From Rufibacter sp. LB8 (GTDB lineage: Bacteria; Bacteroidota; Bacteroidia; Cytophagales; Hymenobacteraceae): 64,000 bases of DNA. This document shows, piece by piece, positions 54,321 to 63,730 of the stretch. The notes under the pieces were generated by a model that saw only the letters and a list, made by a program, of their open reading frames with translations, did not search any database and was not told the DNA's origin. The DNA lies in the NCBI RefSeq assembly GCF_014876185.1, contig NZ_JADALJ010000001.1, forward strand, positions 4,217,001 to 4,281,000, in the 5' to 3' direction. The position numbers were made by a program, and so were the translations under genes. Position 1 is the first letter of the stretch. Each line of letters opens with the position of its first letter.

Positions 54321-55055
54321 TTACGCTCTGGCCTTCTTCAGTTTAATGATGCCAATTTTATCTAATGTCCAGATAACCGGATAGGTAGGGTCTACTTCCC
54401 ACCATTTCACCCCGAAGTTCACGCGGTTAGGCAGTTTGTGGTGGTTGTTCTGGAAAAGCTCGCCGCCGGTCAGGAAGTCAAAGAACAGGGAGTTACGGGA
54501 CTTGTCATTATTGTCGAAATTCTGGTAGCCGTATTTGTGGCCGCTCCAGTTCACAATGGCGCCGTGCAATGGGCCCATCAAAAAGTGGAAAGGCAGGAGC
54601 AGGTACATCCACCAGAACTCAGCATAATTAATATAAATCAAAACGTAAATCACGCCCCAGGCCAAACGGGAACCCCAGTGGTCGCCAATGTTTTCCAGAA
54701 AGCGCCAGGTAGGGTAGTTGCCGTCAAAACGTTGCTCGGGCGCGGTGCGGTTGTTCAAAAAGTCATTGTAGATGTTCTTAGTCTTCCACATCATAGAGAA
54801 GGCGTTGCTGCTGAAATGCGGCGAATGCGGGTCACGCTCCGTGTCTGAGAACGCGTGGTGCATGCGGTGCATGATGGCATACGCCCTGGGCGACAGATAA
54901 GAAGAACCTTGGCTCACGTAGGTGAGCAGGAAGAAGAATTTTTCCCAGAATATGTTCATGGTGAACATTTTATGGGCGGCGTAGCGGTGCAGGTAAAAGG
55001 TCTGAACAAACAGGGACAAGTACCAATGGGCTACAAAGAAAAGAATGATAATCAT
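54321..55055 (-). CDS. Membrane fatty-acid desaturase
   Basis: A 244-residue acyl-CoA/acyl-lipid desaturase that introduces a double bond into membrane fatty acids. Three histidine clusters for the di-iron site: HRYAAH (23-28), HRMHH (63-67) and NNHHKLPN near 200. Four hydrophobic segments. Shorter than the plant and cyanobacterial delta-9 enzymes but like the stearoyl-CoA-9-desaturase-type proteins of Bacteroidetes. Monocistronic. Confidence 0.93.
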   Translation of the reverse strand: MIIILFFVAHWYLSLFVQTFYLHRYAAHKMFTMNIFWEKFFFLLTYVSQGSSYLSPRAYAIMHRMHHAFSDTERDPHSPHFSSNAFSMMWKTKNIYNDFLNNRTAPEQRFDGNYPTWRFLENIGDHWGSRLAWGVIYVLIYINYAEFWWMYLLLPFHFLMGPLHGAIVNWSGHKYGYQNFDNNDKSRNSLFFDFLTGGELFQNNHHKLPNRVNFGVKWWEVDPTYPVIWTLDKIGIIKLKKARA

Positions 55056-55255
55056 GGTGCGATGGGCAATGTAAAATGGTAGAACCGGATAGGCTGCTTG
55101 CAGAGTAAAACAGCCGCCCCGTAAATAAGTTCACAAAACTACAACGCATTCCGCCAACCCCGCAATGCCCTTTTGCTAAAATTCCCCTAAACTGATATAT
55201 ATCATCCTTTTGCTATGTAAGCCGTGATTTTCAGCCGAATGGAAATTGGTTGCTT

Positions 55256-55295
55256 CCGTTTTCGGGCTCATTTCTGAAAATGAGCCCGAAAACGG
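55256..55295. repeat. Dispersed palindrome copy 27, perfect consensus
   Basis: Identical in both arms and loop to copy 16 (34298). It lies 5 bp beyond the pseudouridine-synthase stop. Confidence 0.95.
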
Positions 55296-55300
55296 AATGC

Positions 55301-56029
55301 CTAGGGTTGGAAAGGTTGCCAGATGGGCAGAGATGGGGGCGGGGCTTGTACGGTGATCCAGGTCTTGAGCACGGGATGTTCAAAACCCAGTTCGCGGGCG
55401 TGCAGGCAAATGCTTTTGTTGGGCATGGGTTCCGGCGCGCCGTATTTGAGGTCGCCCCAGATGGGGCATTTGAGCGAAGCCAGCTGCACCCGTATCTGGT
55501 GCGGCCGACCGGTGATGGGTATGACTTCAATCAGATGTTTGCCTGCGTGCGAGGTGAGAAGTTGGTAGCTGAGTTCGGCACGTTGGCTGCCTGGTTTTTC
55601 CTGGGTGAGTGCTTTGGTCACGTTGCGGGCGGCGTCTTTGATAAGCCAATGCACCAGGGTGCCAGCTTCTGGCTGTGGCGCGCGTTGCGTGAGGGCCCAG
55701 TAGGTTTTCTGCGTCTTGCGCGAGCTAAATTGCTCGTTTAAGCGGCTGAGCGCTTTGGAGGTCTTCGCCAACAACACCACGCCGCTTACCGGTCGGTCTA
55801 AGCGGTGCACCACGCCTACAAACACGTTGCCGGGCTTCTGGTATTTCTCCTTCAGGTATTCTTTGGCGAGTTCAGAAAGCGGCACATCACCGGTTTCATC
55901 GCCCTGCACCAACATTCCACTGGGTTTGTTTACCACTAGCAAGTGGTTGTCTTCCAGAAGGATGTCTAGCTTGCTCAATTGTTGATTGTTTATGGTTGAT
56001 TGTTTATTGCTGATAAAAACAATCAACAA
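55301..56029 (-). CDS. RluA-family pseudouridine synthase
   Basis: A 242-residue (long start) pseudouridine synthase. Motifs: ILLEDNHLLVVNKPSGMLVQG, then VGVVHRLDRPVSGVVLLAKTS with the catalytic Asp, and ELSYQLL...ITGRPHQIRVQLA. No S4 domain, so it is RluA/TruC-like; the target uridine is unknown. The first 17 codons of the long frame lie in an AT-rich repeat (55977-56045), giving SNKQSTINNQQ. A TTG at 55978 (LSKLDILLEDNH) is the more likely original start. Confidence 0.92.
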   Translation of the reverse strand: MLIVFISNKQSTINNQQLSKLDILLEDNHLLVVNKPSGMLVQGDETGDVPLSELAKEYLKEKYQKPGNVFVGVVHRLDRPVSGVVLLAKTSKALSRLNEQFSSRKTQKTYWALTQRAPQPEAGTLVHWLIKDAARNVTKALTQEKPGSQRAELSYQLLTSHAGKHLIEVIPITGRPHQIRVQLASLKCPIWGDLKYGAPEPMPNKSICLHARELGFEHPVLKTWITVQAPPPSLPIWQPFQP

Positions 56030-56045
56030 TGGGCAATCAACAATT
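55977..56045. repeat. AT-rich inverted repeat with 29-bp imperfect arms
   Basis: AATTGTTGATTGTTTATGGT plus TGATTGTTT pairs with 56017-56045; only a few positions differ. It overlaps the 5' end of the pseudouridine-synthase frame and the end of panB upstream space. Related sequence is at 27555 and 48739. Confidence 0.8.
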
Positions 56046-56048
56046 AAA

Positions 56049-56867
56049 TTAATAGGCTTCCTCAGCCGTAGGGAAGTCCTGTGCTTTTACGTCTTTGATG
56101 TAGCTGGTAACGGCGTTGGTGATGGTCTCGTGGAGTTCGGCGTAGCGGCGCAGGAAACGGGGCTTGAATTCTTTGGTGATGCCCAGCAAATCATGGATCA
56201 CCAGCACCTGCCCGTCTACGTGCGGACCGGCGCCAATGCCAATGATGGGGATTTCCAGTTCCTCGGCCACGCGCTTGGCCAACGTTGACGGTATTTTCTC
56301 CAGCACAATGGCAAAGCAACCCAATTCCTGGAGCACGCGGGCATCGGCTAAAAGTTTTTCGGCTTCCTCTTCTTCCTTGGCGCGCACAGAATACGTCCCG
56401 AATTTATAGATAGACTGTGGGGTCAAGCCCAAGTGGCCCATCACTGGAACGCCAGCGCTCAAGATACGAGTGACAGAGTCTTTGATTTCCACGCCGCCTT
56501 CCAGTTTCACGCCGTGCGCCCCGGATTCTTTCATGATCCTGATGGCGGAGCGCAACGCTTCAGACGAATTCCCCTGGTAAGAACCGAAGGGCAAATCCAC
56601 CACCACAAACGCGCGTTTTACGCCGCGCACCACGCTGGAGGCATGGTAGATCATCTGGTCCAGGGTAATGGGCAAGGTAGTTTCGTGGCCGGCCATCACG
56701 TTAGAGGCGGAGTCGCCTACCAAGAGCACATCGGTGCCGGCGGCGTCCAGGAGGGTAGCCATGGAGAAGTCATAGGCGGTGAGCATGGAGATTTTCTCGC
56801 CGCGCACTTTCATGCTCTGCAATTGGTGGGTGGTGACAATCTTGACCTCGCGTTTTTGAACCGACAT
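56049..56867 (-). CDS. panB: 3-methyl-2-oxobutanoate hydroxymethyltransferase
   Basis: A 272-residue ketopantoate hydroxymethyltransferase, first step of pantothenate synthesis. Signatures: [88 protein letters not shown] and [22 protein letters not shown]. Full length. Same strand as the pseudouridine synthase 20 bp downstream; the two are probably co-transcribed. Confidence 0.97.
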   Translation of the reverse strand: MSVQKREVKIVTTHQLQSMKVRGEKISMLTAYDFSMATLLDAAGTDVLLVGDSASNVMAGHETTLPITLDQMIYHASSVVRGVKRAFVVVDLPFGSYQGNSSEALRSAIRIMKESGAHGVKLEGGVEIKDSVTRILSAGVPVMGHLGLTPQSIYKFGTYSVRAKEEEEAEKLLADARVLQELGCFAIVLEKIPSTLAKRVAEELEIPIIGIGAGPHVDGQVLVIHDLLGITKEFKPRFLRRYAELHETITNAVTSYIKDVKAQDFPTAEEAY

Positions 56868-56893
56868 ACAAATGGGTTTGCGTTTGACTGCGG

Positions 56894-56901
56894 TAAAGGT
56901 A
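56894..56901 (-). promoter_or_regulatory. Candidate -7 box of panB
   Basis: Minus-strand TACCTTTA resembles TAnnTTTG, 27 bp before the panB ATG. Confidence 0.4.
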
Positions 56902-57029
56902 AGAAGCGCACCGTTAAGAACGATGGTTAGGAAATGAAGATTTTTGCTGGGCTCCGGCTAAGGTTACATTGCGAGGATCATGGCACATGCATCAGCAGAA
57001 ACAAGTTAAAGAAACCTGTAAAAGCAAAA

Positions 57030-57071
57030 CCCGTTTTCGGGCTCATTTCCAGAAATGAGCCCGAAAACGGG
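57030..57071. repeat. Dispersed palindrome copy 28, perfect
   Basis: CCCGTTTTCGGGCTCATTTC then CAGAAATGAGCCCGAAAACGGG plus one more paired base. It lies 31 bp beyond the lptD stop. Confidence 0.95.
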
Positions 57072-57102
57072 TTTAAGAAGTAGTTGGGGCAGACCTTGAG
57101 AC

Positions 57103-59802
57103 TTATCTTCCCCAGGGACGGCCGGTAGAATATTCGCTACGAGAGATCTTAAGGTCGCGCAGCATAGAGGACTTGGCACTGATGTTAATAGAGTAGCTTT
57201 GGTAAGCGCCAATGGGTACCCAGTTAATGCTCATCTGCCAGCAGTGCAGGTCACGGGTGATGGCCAGGTTGGTGAAACTCAAGAGTTTGTTCTTGAAGTC
57301 ATACCCGGTGGTGTAGTTGAACGCCCATTTCTCTGTGAGTGTGACAGAACCGTTCAAGTCAAGCGAGGTGGCATTATTGACCAGTTTGTCTAGCCGCGGA
57401 TCTCTGGTGAAGTTAGACGTGAAGCCTACATTCAGGGTCCAGGGAATGTTGAAGTCCATGTAGTCAGCGGCAGAAGGACCGCGCTGCAAAATAGGAGAGG
57501 TGGTGGGCGGTGGCATGCCAGATTTTTCCTGCTGTTCCCGCGCTTTGGGGCTGGCCTCAAAGCTGAAGTTAGCGTTAATGTTGGTGAGGCGCGCCAACCG
57601 GAAACCACCGTCTTCAATCAAAAACCGGTTCACGGGTAGGCCGTTCACATAGGCATATGGGTCAAAAATGGCGCTGGAGGTAAAGCTAAACGTGTTGAAC
57701 AGCCGGGTGCTCAGGTTCACGTTAATGTTAGACAGGTTAAAGGAGTCGGCGGCCATGTTGTAGGCTCCCTGAATAGAGAACAGATCAATCAGGCTCACTT
57801 TCTTGAACACCCCGGCGCTGTCTGTCTTCACCTTCATCTCCACGTTGTTCTGAATGCCAAAACTGATGCTGCTGTTCAAACCCGAACCCGGTAAATTAGT
57901 GCCTAGAGGAAACCTGGAGGTTAACCGGCTGTTTCCGGTACTGTCTACCTGCACACGCTGGTAGAACCCAAACTCTGGCCTGCTGAAGTCTGGCGTGTAG
58001 CTGTAGCTGATGTTGGGCGTGATGGTGTGCCTGATGGCCTGCACTTTTTTGCCGTTAATCTGGGCGATGCCGTAGAGGTTGGTGGTCAAAGACATGCCTC
58101 CGCTGTATTGGTACACCCGGTGCAAGCCGCTGGCCGTGTCCACTTTAATAAGGTTGGAGTCTGGTATTCTGCTATAGGTGAATTTTTTGGTTGTCCAGCT
58201 TTCACGGTAATTCACGCTGGGGGTCAGCTTGAAATGCTTGAACAGGTTGATGGTTCCTAGGGTGAGGGGTATGTCATGGTTAATGGTGAGCGGCGCGTTT
58301 TTGAAAATGGTAGACAGGTTTTTGCTGTTGATGGCCAAAATGGTGTCTGTGCGTGCGGCGGTGGTGAACGGGAACCCTATGCCGCTGCTCCGGTTAATGG
58401 CGTTGGTGACGTCTTGCCGAAGGTTCAGGTTATAGCCCAGGCGTATGCCTTCAATCCAGCGGCCCGTTAAAGTACCCCCAAACCACTCAATGGGGCTCTG
58501 GCTGGCCACCCCAAATGACATGTCTGGCAAGGTAATACTCATGCGCTGCACCTCTTCTTGAATGGTCTGGTCTTTGCCTTCCTTATCTTTGTACCTATAG
58601 ACATTGGTGCCTACAGACTGATTTTGAGTAATAGAGACCCGGTAAGAGAAGGGGGAGTTGGGGCTGCTCTTTCCGTAAGAGATGCTGGAGGTGAAGTTGG
58701 TGGAAAGTGCCTGTTGGGGCGTTGTGAAATTTCGTTGGTTGGCAAAACGGCTACCAGCGTTCACACTGGCTGAGAACTGACCCTTGCCCGGCAGAGTAAC
58801 CGGTGAGTGCGCCCATTGAATCCAGATGTCCCGGCTATCTGTGTTGTTAAACCGGTAGGCTTCCCGCACGGTGGCACCGGCCCTAAAATTGTTGGGGTCT
58901 TTGTTGTAGTTGTGCCTAACAGAAAAGTTGCCTCTGTACTTGTACCGTTTGGTGTAGTTAGACTGCACGCTCACGCCGTAGCCACCCAAAGAGAAAATAT
59001 CGCCGGTCAGGCGCAGGTCCATATACTCATTCAATGCCCAGTAGAACCCGCCGTCGCGTAGGTAGAAGCCCTGCTGCATGGACTCCCCAAACGTGGGGAT
59101 CAACACCCCGGAACCCCTGGTTTTAGGCGAAGGGAAAAACCCGAAAGGAAACCCAAACGGCGTGGGCACATCAGCGAAGACCAGGTGGAACGGCCCCGCT
59201 ACCACGCGGTCACCGGGCATCACTTTCATTTTGGTAGCTTTGATGTAGAAGTGCGGGTGCTCTAAATTACAGGTGGTATAGCGGGCGTGCTGGCCGTAAA
59301 TTTCGTTCTGGTCGTTTTTCTTGATGGTCTCGGCGTGAATAAAGCCTTCGCCCTGCGTGGTGACAGCACCCAGTACCCGGCCCTTTTTGGTCTTGAAATT
59401 GTAGGCCATGGTCTCAGCCTGATAGGTTTCCTCACCACTTTTGAAAAGGGGTTTGCCCTGCAGTGTGCCGGTTGAGTCGCGGGTGCCGCGGGCGTCTATA
59501 ATGTTGGTTTTCCAGTTAATCTGAATGAAGTCAGCGTCCAAAGAAACCTCCCCATAGTCAATGTGCGCGGTGCCGTACAGATACATGATCTGGTTCACGG
59601 CGTCATAGAGAATAGAATCTTTGGCCTTATAATTGATAGTGGTCTCAATGTCACCTCGGCGCACAGAATCTGCCGCAACGGTGACTTTGACAGAATCAGT
59701 GCTGGCAGGACGCGTCTGCGCGTTTCCCTCCGTGGCGGACAAGAAGGCCACCCAGAAAAAGAGGGGAATAGCCAAAAACTGGAGGGGTCTCTTCGGAATC
59801 AA
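57103..59802 (-). CDS. lptD: LptD-like lipopolysaccharide assembly outer-membrane protein
   Basis: An 899-residue outer-membrane protein that would insert LPS at the cell surface. A signal peptide (about 1-30, ending TEGNAQ) is followed by an OstA/LptA-like beta-jellyroll (about 55-200; IDYGEVSLDADFIQINW, KSGEETYQAETMAYNFKTKKG, HARYTTCNLEHPHFYIKA), then a large beta-barrel. The family in Bacteroidetes is annotated putative LPS assembly protein LptD. Two cysteine-poor regions mean the disulfide switch of E. coli LptD is probably absent. It is divergent from an amidase and an MlaD-like gene. Confidence 0.88.
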   Translation of the reverse strand: MIPKRPLQFLAIPLFFWVAFLSATEGNAQTRPASTDSVKVTVAADSVRRGDIETTINYKAKDSILYDAVNQIMYLYGTAHIDYGEVSLDADFIQINWKTNIIDARGTRDSTGTLQGKPLFKSGEETYQAETMAYNFKTKKGRVLGAVTTQGEGFIHAETIKKNDQNEIYGQHARYTTCNLEHPHFYIKATKMKVMPGDRVVAGPFHLVFADVPTPFGFPFGFFPSPKTRGSGVLIPTFGESMQQGFYLRDGGFYWALNEYMDLRLTGDIFSLGGYGVSVQSNYTKRYKYRGNFSVRHNYNKDPNNFRAGATVREAYRFNNTDSRDIWIQWAHSPVTLPGKGQFSASVNAGSRFANQRNFTTPQQALSTNFTSSISYGKSSPNSPFSYRVSITQNQSVGTNVYRYKDKEGKDQTIQEEVQRMSITLPDMSFGVASQSPIEWFGGTLTGRWIEGIRLGYNLNLRQDVTNAINRSSGIGFPFTTAARTDTILAINSKNLSTIFKNAPLTINHDIPLTLGTINLFKHFKLTPSVNYRESWTTKKFTYSRIPDSNLIKVDTASGLHRVYQYSGGMSLTTNLYGIAQINGKKVQAIRHTITPNISYSYTPDFSRPEFGFYQRVQVDSTGNSRLTSRFPLGTNLPGSGLNSSISFGIQNNVEMKVKTDSAGVFKKVSLIDLFSIQGAYNMAADSFNLSNINVNLSTRLFNTFSFTSSAIFDPYAYVNGLPVNRFLIEDGGFRLARLTNINANFSFEASPKAREQQEKSGMPPPTTSPILQRGPSAADYMDFNIPWTLNVGFTSNFTRDPRLDKLVNNATSLDLNGSVTLTEKWAFNYTTGYDFKNKLLSFTNLAITRDLHCWQMSINWVPIGAYQSYSINISAKSSMLRDLKISRSEYSTGRPWGR

Positions 59803-59925
59803 GTAAAATTTGTGTTATTTTGTTACTGAGAACGCGTTAAAAATCTGGCTTTGTATGTTAAAGTCAATTGCAAGCACACTCTCAGATGCAAAGTTATCAA
59901 CAATAGCTTTTAACTAACGCATACC

Positions 59926-60702
59926 GTGAAAAATATTGTCTCTCTCACCCTGCTCGTCTTTTTTTTCCTCAGTTCTTTCACCACCCTGGAGCGGAAGGAG
60001 ATAAAAATACGCACGGTGGTGATTGACGCCGGCCACGGCGGCAAAGACGGCGGCTGCCACGGCAGTTCGGCCAAAGAGAAGGAAGTAGCCCTCAAAGTAG
60101 CCCTGGAGCTGGGCAAGCAGATAGAAGAAAACCTCCCCGACGTGAAGGTGATCTACACCCGCAAGACAGACACGTTTGTGGAGTTGATTGACCGTGCCGG
60201 CATCGCCAACAAGCACCACGCAGACTTTTTTATCTCCATCCATTGCAACGCCGGCCCTCCGGCGGCGTACGGCACAGAGACCTACACCATGGGGCTGCAC
60301 ACGTCTAACGGCAACCTGGCGGTGGCCAAGCGGGAGAACTCGGTTATTTTGCAGGAAGACAACTATGAGAAGAAGTACAACGGCTTCAACCCTAACTCGC
60401 CCCAGAGCCACATCTTGTTCAGCCTCTATCAAAGCGCGTACCTGGACAACAGCCTAAGGTTTGCCCAGAAGGTGGAACAGCAATTCAAATCAAAGATTGG
60501 TCGTTCCAGCAGAGGCGTGAAGCAGGCGGGCTTTCTGGTGCTCTGGAAATCTGCCATGCCCAGCGCCCTGATTGAGATAGGATTCCTGACCAACCCCAAG
60601 GAAGAAGCCTTCCTCAACGATAAAACGAACCAAACGTATATGGCTTCAGGCATCTACCGTGCTTTCAAAGAGTACAAGCAAGAGCTGGAGGCCATGAATT
60701 AA
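59926..60702 (+). CDS. N-acetylmuramoyl-L-alanine amidase (Amidase_3)
   Basis: A 258-residue secreted zinc amidase of the AmiA/B/C type. N-terminal signal (about 1-22), then VVIDAGHGGKDGGCHG with the first His, KEKEVALKVALELGKQI with the Glu, DFFISIHCNAGP with the second His, and the final VLWKSAMPSALIEIGFLTNPKEE with the catalytic Glu. It cleaves septal peptidoglycan. GTG start at 59926. The next gene follows 13 bp later, so an operon is likely. Confidence 0.93.
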   Translation: MKNIVSLTLLVFFFLSSFTTLERKEIKIRTVVIDAGHGGKDGGCHGSSAKEKEVALKVALELGKQIEENLPDVKVIYTRKTDTFVELIDRAGIANKHHADFFISIHCNAGPPAAYGTETYTMGLHTSNGNLAVAKRENSVILQEDNYEKKYNGFNPNSPQSHILFSLYQSAYLDNSLRFAQKVEQQFKSKIGRSSRGVKQAGFLVLWKSAMPSALIEIGFLTNPKEEAFLNDKTNQTYMASGIYRAFKEYKQELEAMN

Positions 60703-60715
60703 CTACTCCCAAACT

Positions 60716-61729
60716 GTGAAATTTTCCAAAGAACTCAAGGTGGCGTTGCTAGGTATTGTGGCCGTTGCAGCGCTCTACGTGGGCTTTCTATTCCTTAAAG
60801 GAACCAACGTCTTTTCCTCTACCCGTACGTTTTACGTGAATTATGAAAGTGTGCAGGGCTTGGCCGTGTCCAGCCCGGTGGTGGTCAACGGCTTTAGGGT
60901 AGGCCTGGTGAAGGAAATGAACCTGCAGGCTGAAAAAGGCAACAAGATTCTGGTAGCCCTTGACATTGAGAAAGATATTGACATTGGGGACTCCACCGTG
61001 GCCATGCTGGTAAGCCAGGACCTGCTGGGCGGCAAGTCCATTGAACTGTACATGGGCCGCAACACCAAACGCTTCAAAGGCGGCGAATACCTGATTCCGT
61101 TCACCCGCGAGAGCATCACCGAAGTGTTCACCAAGCGCGCCATGCCCGTGCTGGAAACCGTGGACTCCACCTTGATCCGGCTTAACTCGTTCCTGGACAA
61201 AGACGCCAAACGCAGCATTCAGGCCATTTTATTAAACGCCGAGGCAACCTCCGAAGCGCTTAGAACCATTGCCATGGCCAACCAGGGCAACATCAACCAG
61301 ATCACCAGCAACCTGGCGGGCCTTACCGCGTCTCTAAGACAAACCGAGGCCAAGTTCAGCCGTCTGGCAACCAATCTGAACACGCTGTCTGACACCTTGG
61401 ATGTAGCCGCCATGAACAGCGCCATCAGAGGCCTGGACAGCACCGTGGCGCAGGCCCAGCTCACCATGCGCAGGCTCAATGAGAACAACGGCAGTTTGGG
61501 GAAACTCATGAGCGATGACTCCTTGTACCGCAACCTCAACGCCAGCAGTGAAAGTCTTGATGCCTTGCTGAAAGACCTGAAGGCCAACCCTAAGCGCTAC
61601 GTGCATTTCTCATTGCTGCAGATTGGCGGCGGCACCAAGGTTGACAAAGCCAGCAACGTGAAAGAAGCAGATAAAGTGAAAAATGCGGGCACCGTTGAAA
61701 AGGCCGGCACGGTGCAAGAGAAGAAGTAA
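60716..61729 (+). CDS. MlaD/MCE-domain lipid-transport protein
   Basis: A 337-residue protein with one N-terminal membrane anchor (about 7-27) and an MCE domain (about 35-115: FYVNYESVQGLAVSSPVVVNGFRVG, then SQDLLGGKSIELYMG). A long helical region follows (about 150-290; LNAEATSEALRTIAMANQGN), ending in a charged repetitive tail (VKEADKVKNAGTVEKAGTVQE). Probably the substrate-binding part of a phospholipid transporter to or from the outer membrane; the ATPase and permease are not in the window. GTG start, 13 bp after the amidase. Confidence 0.9.
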   Translation: MKFSKELKVALLGIVAVAALYVGFLFLKGTNVFSSTRTFYVNYESVQGLAVSSPVVVNGFRVGLVKEMNLQAEKGNKILVALDIEKDIDIGDSTVAMLVSQDLLGGKSIELYMGRNTKRFKGGEYLIPFTRESITEVFTKRAMPVLETVDSTLIRLNSFLDKDAKRSIQAILLNAEATSEALRTIAMANQGNINQITSNLAGLTASLRQTEAKFSRLATNLNTLSDTLDVAAMNSAIRGLDSTVAQAQLTMRRLNENNGSLGKLMSDDSLYRNLNASSESLDALLKDLKANPKRYVHFSLLQIGGGTKVDKASNVKEADKVKNAGTVEKAGTVQEKK

Positions 61730-61751
61730 TCAAATTTAATAATAGGGAGAA

Positions 61752-61792
61752 AGCGTTTTCGGGCTCATTTTCAGAAATGAGCCCGAAAACGC
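61752..61792 (+). terminator. Dispersed palindrome copy 29 acting as probable terminator
   Basis: AGCGTTTTCGGGCTCATTTT then CAGAAATGAGCCCGAAAACGCT, directly followed by TTTTTT. It lies 22 bp after the mlaD stop, and its outer pairs are changed to GCG/CGC so the stem runs into the T-run: the clearest case of a palindrome that fits an intrinsic terminator. Confidence 0.85.
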
Positions 61793-61858
61793 TTTTTTGT
61801 TGTAGCCGTATGCCTGTAAACTAGTGCCTAACAGGTGTTAGCTTTTCCAGAAAATTTC

Positions 61859-61866
61859 TATATTTG
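61859..61866 (+). promoter_or_regulatory. Candidate -7 box of the carboxylase gene
   Basis: TATATTTG matches TAnnTTTG exactly, 50 bp before the ATG at 61916. A TTA at 61838 lies where TTG would be expected. Confidence 0.55.
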
Positions 61867-61915
61867 TACAGCCTGCCTAGGGCTTACACGCAAAACCTCA
61901 CGCATCAGCAGAACT

Positions 61916-63544
61916 ATGGATATTGAATTCAACAAGAACGAAGACGCGCTCAAACAACTCTCATTCCAGTTAAAGTCGAAATTGGCCAAAGTGGCGCTGG
62001 GCGGCGGCGAGAAAGCCATTGCCAAGCAGCACGAGAAAGGCAAACTCACCGCCCGTGAGCGCATTCAATATTTAGTAGATGAGGGTTCTGAGTTTCTGGA
62101 GATAGCCGCCTTCGCCGGCGAGGGCATGTACCTTGAGTACGGTGGTTGCCCGGGTGGCGGCGTGGTGGCGGGCATTGGCTACGTGAAAGGCCGGCAGTGC
62201 ATGATTGTCGCCAATGACGCCACCGTGAAAGCGGGCGCCTGGTTCCCCATCACGGCCAAGAAAAACCTGCGGGCCCAGGAAATTGCTATGGAAAACCGAC
62301 TGCCGGTAATCTATCTGGTAGACAGCGCCGGCGTGTTTCTTCCCATGCAAGACGAGATTTTCCCCGACAAAGAGCACTTCGGGCGCATGTTCCGGAACAA
62401 CGCCATTATGAGTTCTGAGGGCATCGTGCAGATTTCGGCCATCATGGGTTCCTGCGTGGCTGGTGGCGCGTATCTGCCCATCATGAGCGACGAAGCCATG
62501 ATTGTGGAAGGCACCGGTTCCATCTTCTTGGCCGGTTCTTACCTGGTGAAAGCCGCCATCGGCGAAACCATTGACAATGAAACCCTGGGCGGCGCGTCCA
62601 CCCATTCAGAGATTTCCGGCGTCACCGATTATAAATTTGAGACTGACCAGGAATGCCTGGACCACATCCGGAACATCTTTGATAAAATGGGTGATACGCC
62701 CAAAGCCGGTTTCAGCCGCATATCATCGGCGCAGCCCAAACTAGACCCCAAAGAAATCTACGGAATTCTGCCCCAGGACCGCGTGAAGCCCTATGATATG
62801 ATGGACATCATTCATCGGCTGGTAGATAATTCGGAATTTGAGCCTTACAAAGATTTGTACGGTCAGAGCCTGATCTGCGGCCTGGCGCGCATTGACGGTT
62901 GGGCCGTGGGCATTGTGGCCAACCAACGCAAGATTGTGAAAAGCAAGAAAGGCGAAATGCAGATGGGCGGCGTGATCTATTCAGACTCCGCAGACAAAGC
63001 CGCGCGCTTCATCATGAACTGCAACCAAAAGAAAATTCCCTTGGTGTTTTTGCAAGACGTATCTGGGTTCATGGTAGGCAGCAAAGCCGAACACGGCGGC
63101 ATTATCAAAGACGGCGCCAAGCTGGTGAACGCCATGAGTAATTCTGTAGTACCCAAGTTTACCATTTTGATTGGCAACAGCTACGGAGCGGGCAATTATG
63201 CGCTCTGCGGCAAAGCCTATGACCCCCGCCTGATCTATGCCTGGCCCACCGCGCAATTGGCGGTTATGTCTGGTGCCTCGGCGGCCAAAACCTTGCTGCA
63301 GATTCAGGTGGCCTCGCTCAAAGCCAAAGGCGAAGTCATCACCCCCGAAGCCGAGAAAGAACTCCTGGACAAAATCACAGCCCGTTACAATGAGCAATTG
63401 AGCCCCTATTATGCGGCGGCCCGGCTTTGGGTAGACGGCATCATTGATCCGCTGGAAACTAGAAAAGTTATTTCCATGGGCATTGAAGCCGCCAACAACG
63501 TGCCCATCACCAAACCCTTCAACGTGGGCGTGATACAGACCTAA
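61916..63544 (+). CDS. Acyl-CoA carboxylase beta (carboxyltransferase) subunit, MccB-like
   Basis: A 542-residue carboxyltransferase. Crotonase-like fold with GGGEKAIAKQHEKGKLTARERI at the N-terminus, LEYGGCPGGGVVAGIGYVKG, MGSCVAGGAYLPIMSDEAMIVEGTGSIFLAG (read in pieces), LGGASTHSEISGVTDY, FLQDVSGFMVGSKAEHGG, GNSYGAGNYALCGKAYDPR and the end WPTAQLAVMSGASAAKTL. The GGAYLPIMSDEA loop resembles methylcrotonyl-CoA more than propionyl-CoA carboxylases, pointing to leucine breakdown. The biotin-bearing alpha subunit is not in the window. ATG 61916 is chosen; the frame is open from 61835 across the promoter box. Confidence 0.93.
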   Translation: MDIEFNKNEDALKQLSFQLKSKLAKVALGGGEKAIAKQHEKGKLTARERIQYLVDEGSEFLEIAAFAGEGMYLEYGGCPGGGVVAGIGYVKGRQCMIVANDATVKAGAWFPITAKKNLRAQEIAMENRLPVIYLVDSAGVFLPMQDEIFPDKEHFGRMFRNNAIMSSEGIVQISAIMGSCVAGGAYLPIMSDEAMIVEGTGSIFLAGSYLVKAAIGETIDNETLGGASTHSEISGVTDYKFETDQECLDHIRNIFDKMGDTPKAGFSRISSAQPKLDPKEIYGILPQDRVKPYDMMDIIHRLVDNSEFEPYKDLYGQSLICGLARIDGWAVGIVANQRKIVKSKKGEMQMGGVIYSDSADKAARFIMNCNQKKIPLVFLQDVSGFMVGSKAEHGGIIKDGAKLVNAMSNSVVPKFTILIGNSYGAGNYALCGKAYDPRLIYAWPTAQLAVMSGASAAKTLLQIQVASLKAKGEVITPEAEKELLDKITARYNEQLSPYYAAARLWVDGIIDPLETRKVISMGIEAANNVPITKPFNVGVIQT

Positions 63545-63611
63545 TTAAGAATTGGGAATTAGGAATTAAGAATTGAAGGCGATGAATTAGAAATTCGTCA
63601 GCCTCTGCAAA

Positions 63612-63654
63612 ACCCGTTTTCGGGCTCATTTCTGAAAATGGGCCCGAAAACGGG
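63612..63654. repeat. Dispersed palindrome copy 30
   Basis: ACCCGTTTTCGGGCTCATTT, CTGA, AAATGGGCCCGAAAACGGGT: 20-bp arms with one mismatch. It lies 67 bp after the carboxylase stop. Confidence 0.93.
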
Positions 63655-63684
63655 TTTTGCATTTTTAGGCTGGTAAAAGTTTCA

Positions 63685-63719
63685 CTGTTTGGAGTCTTCC
63701 GAAGGGTGCCTCCAAACAG
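63685..63719. repeat. CTGTTTGGAG hairpin
   Basis: Perfect 10-bp arms at 63685-63694 and 63710-63719. Confidence 0.75.
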
Positions 63720-63730
63720 GAAGGTTTTTT

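Noticed and set aside
63542-63576. GAATTGGGAATTAGGAATTA tract as a functional site
   Set aside because: A low-complexity direct repeat after the carboxylase stop, with no evidence for a role beyond simple repetition.
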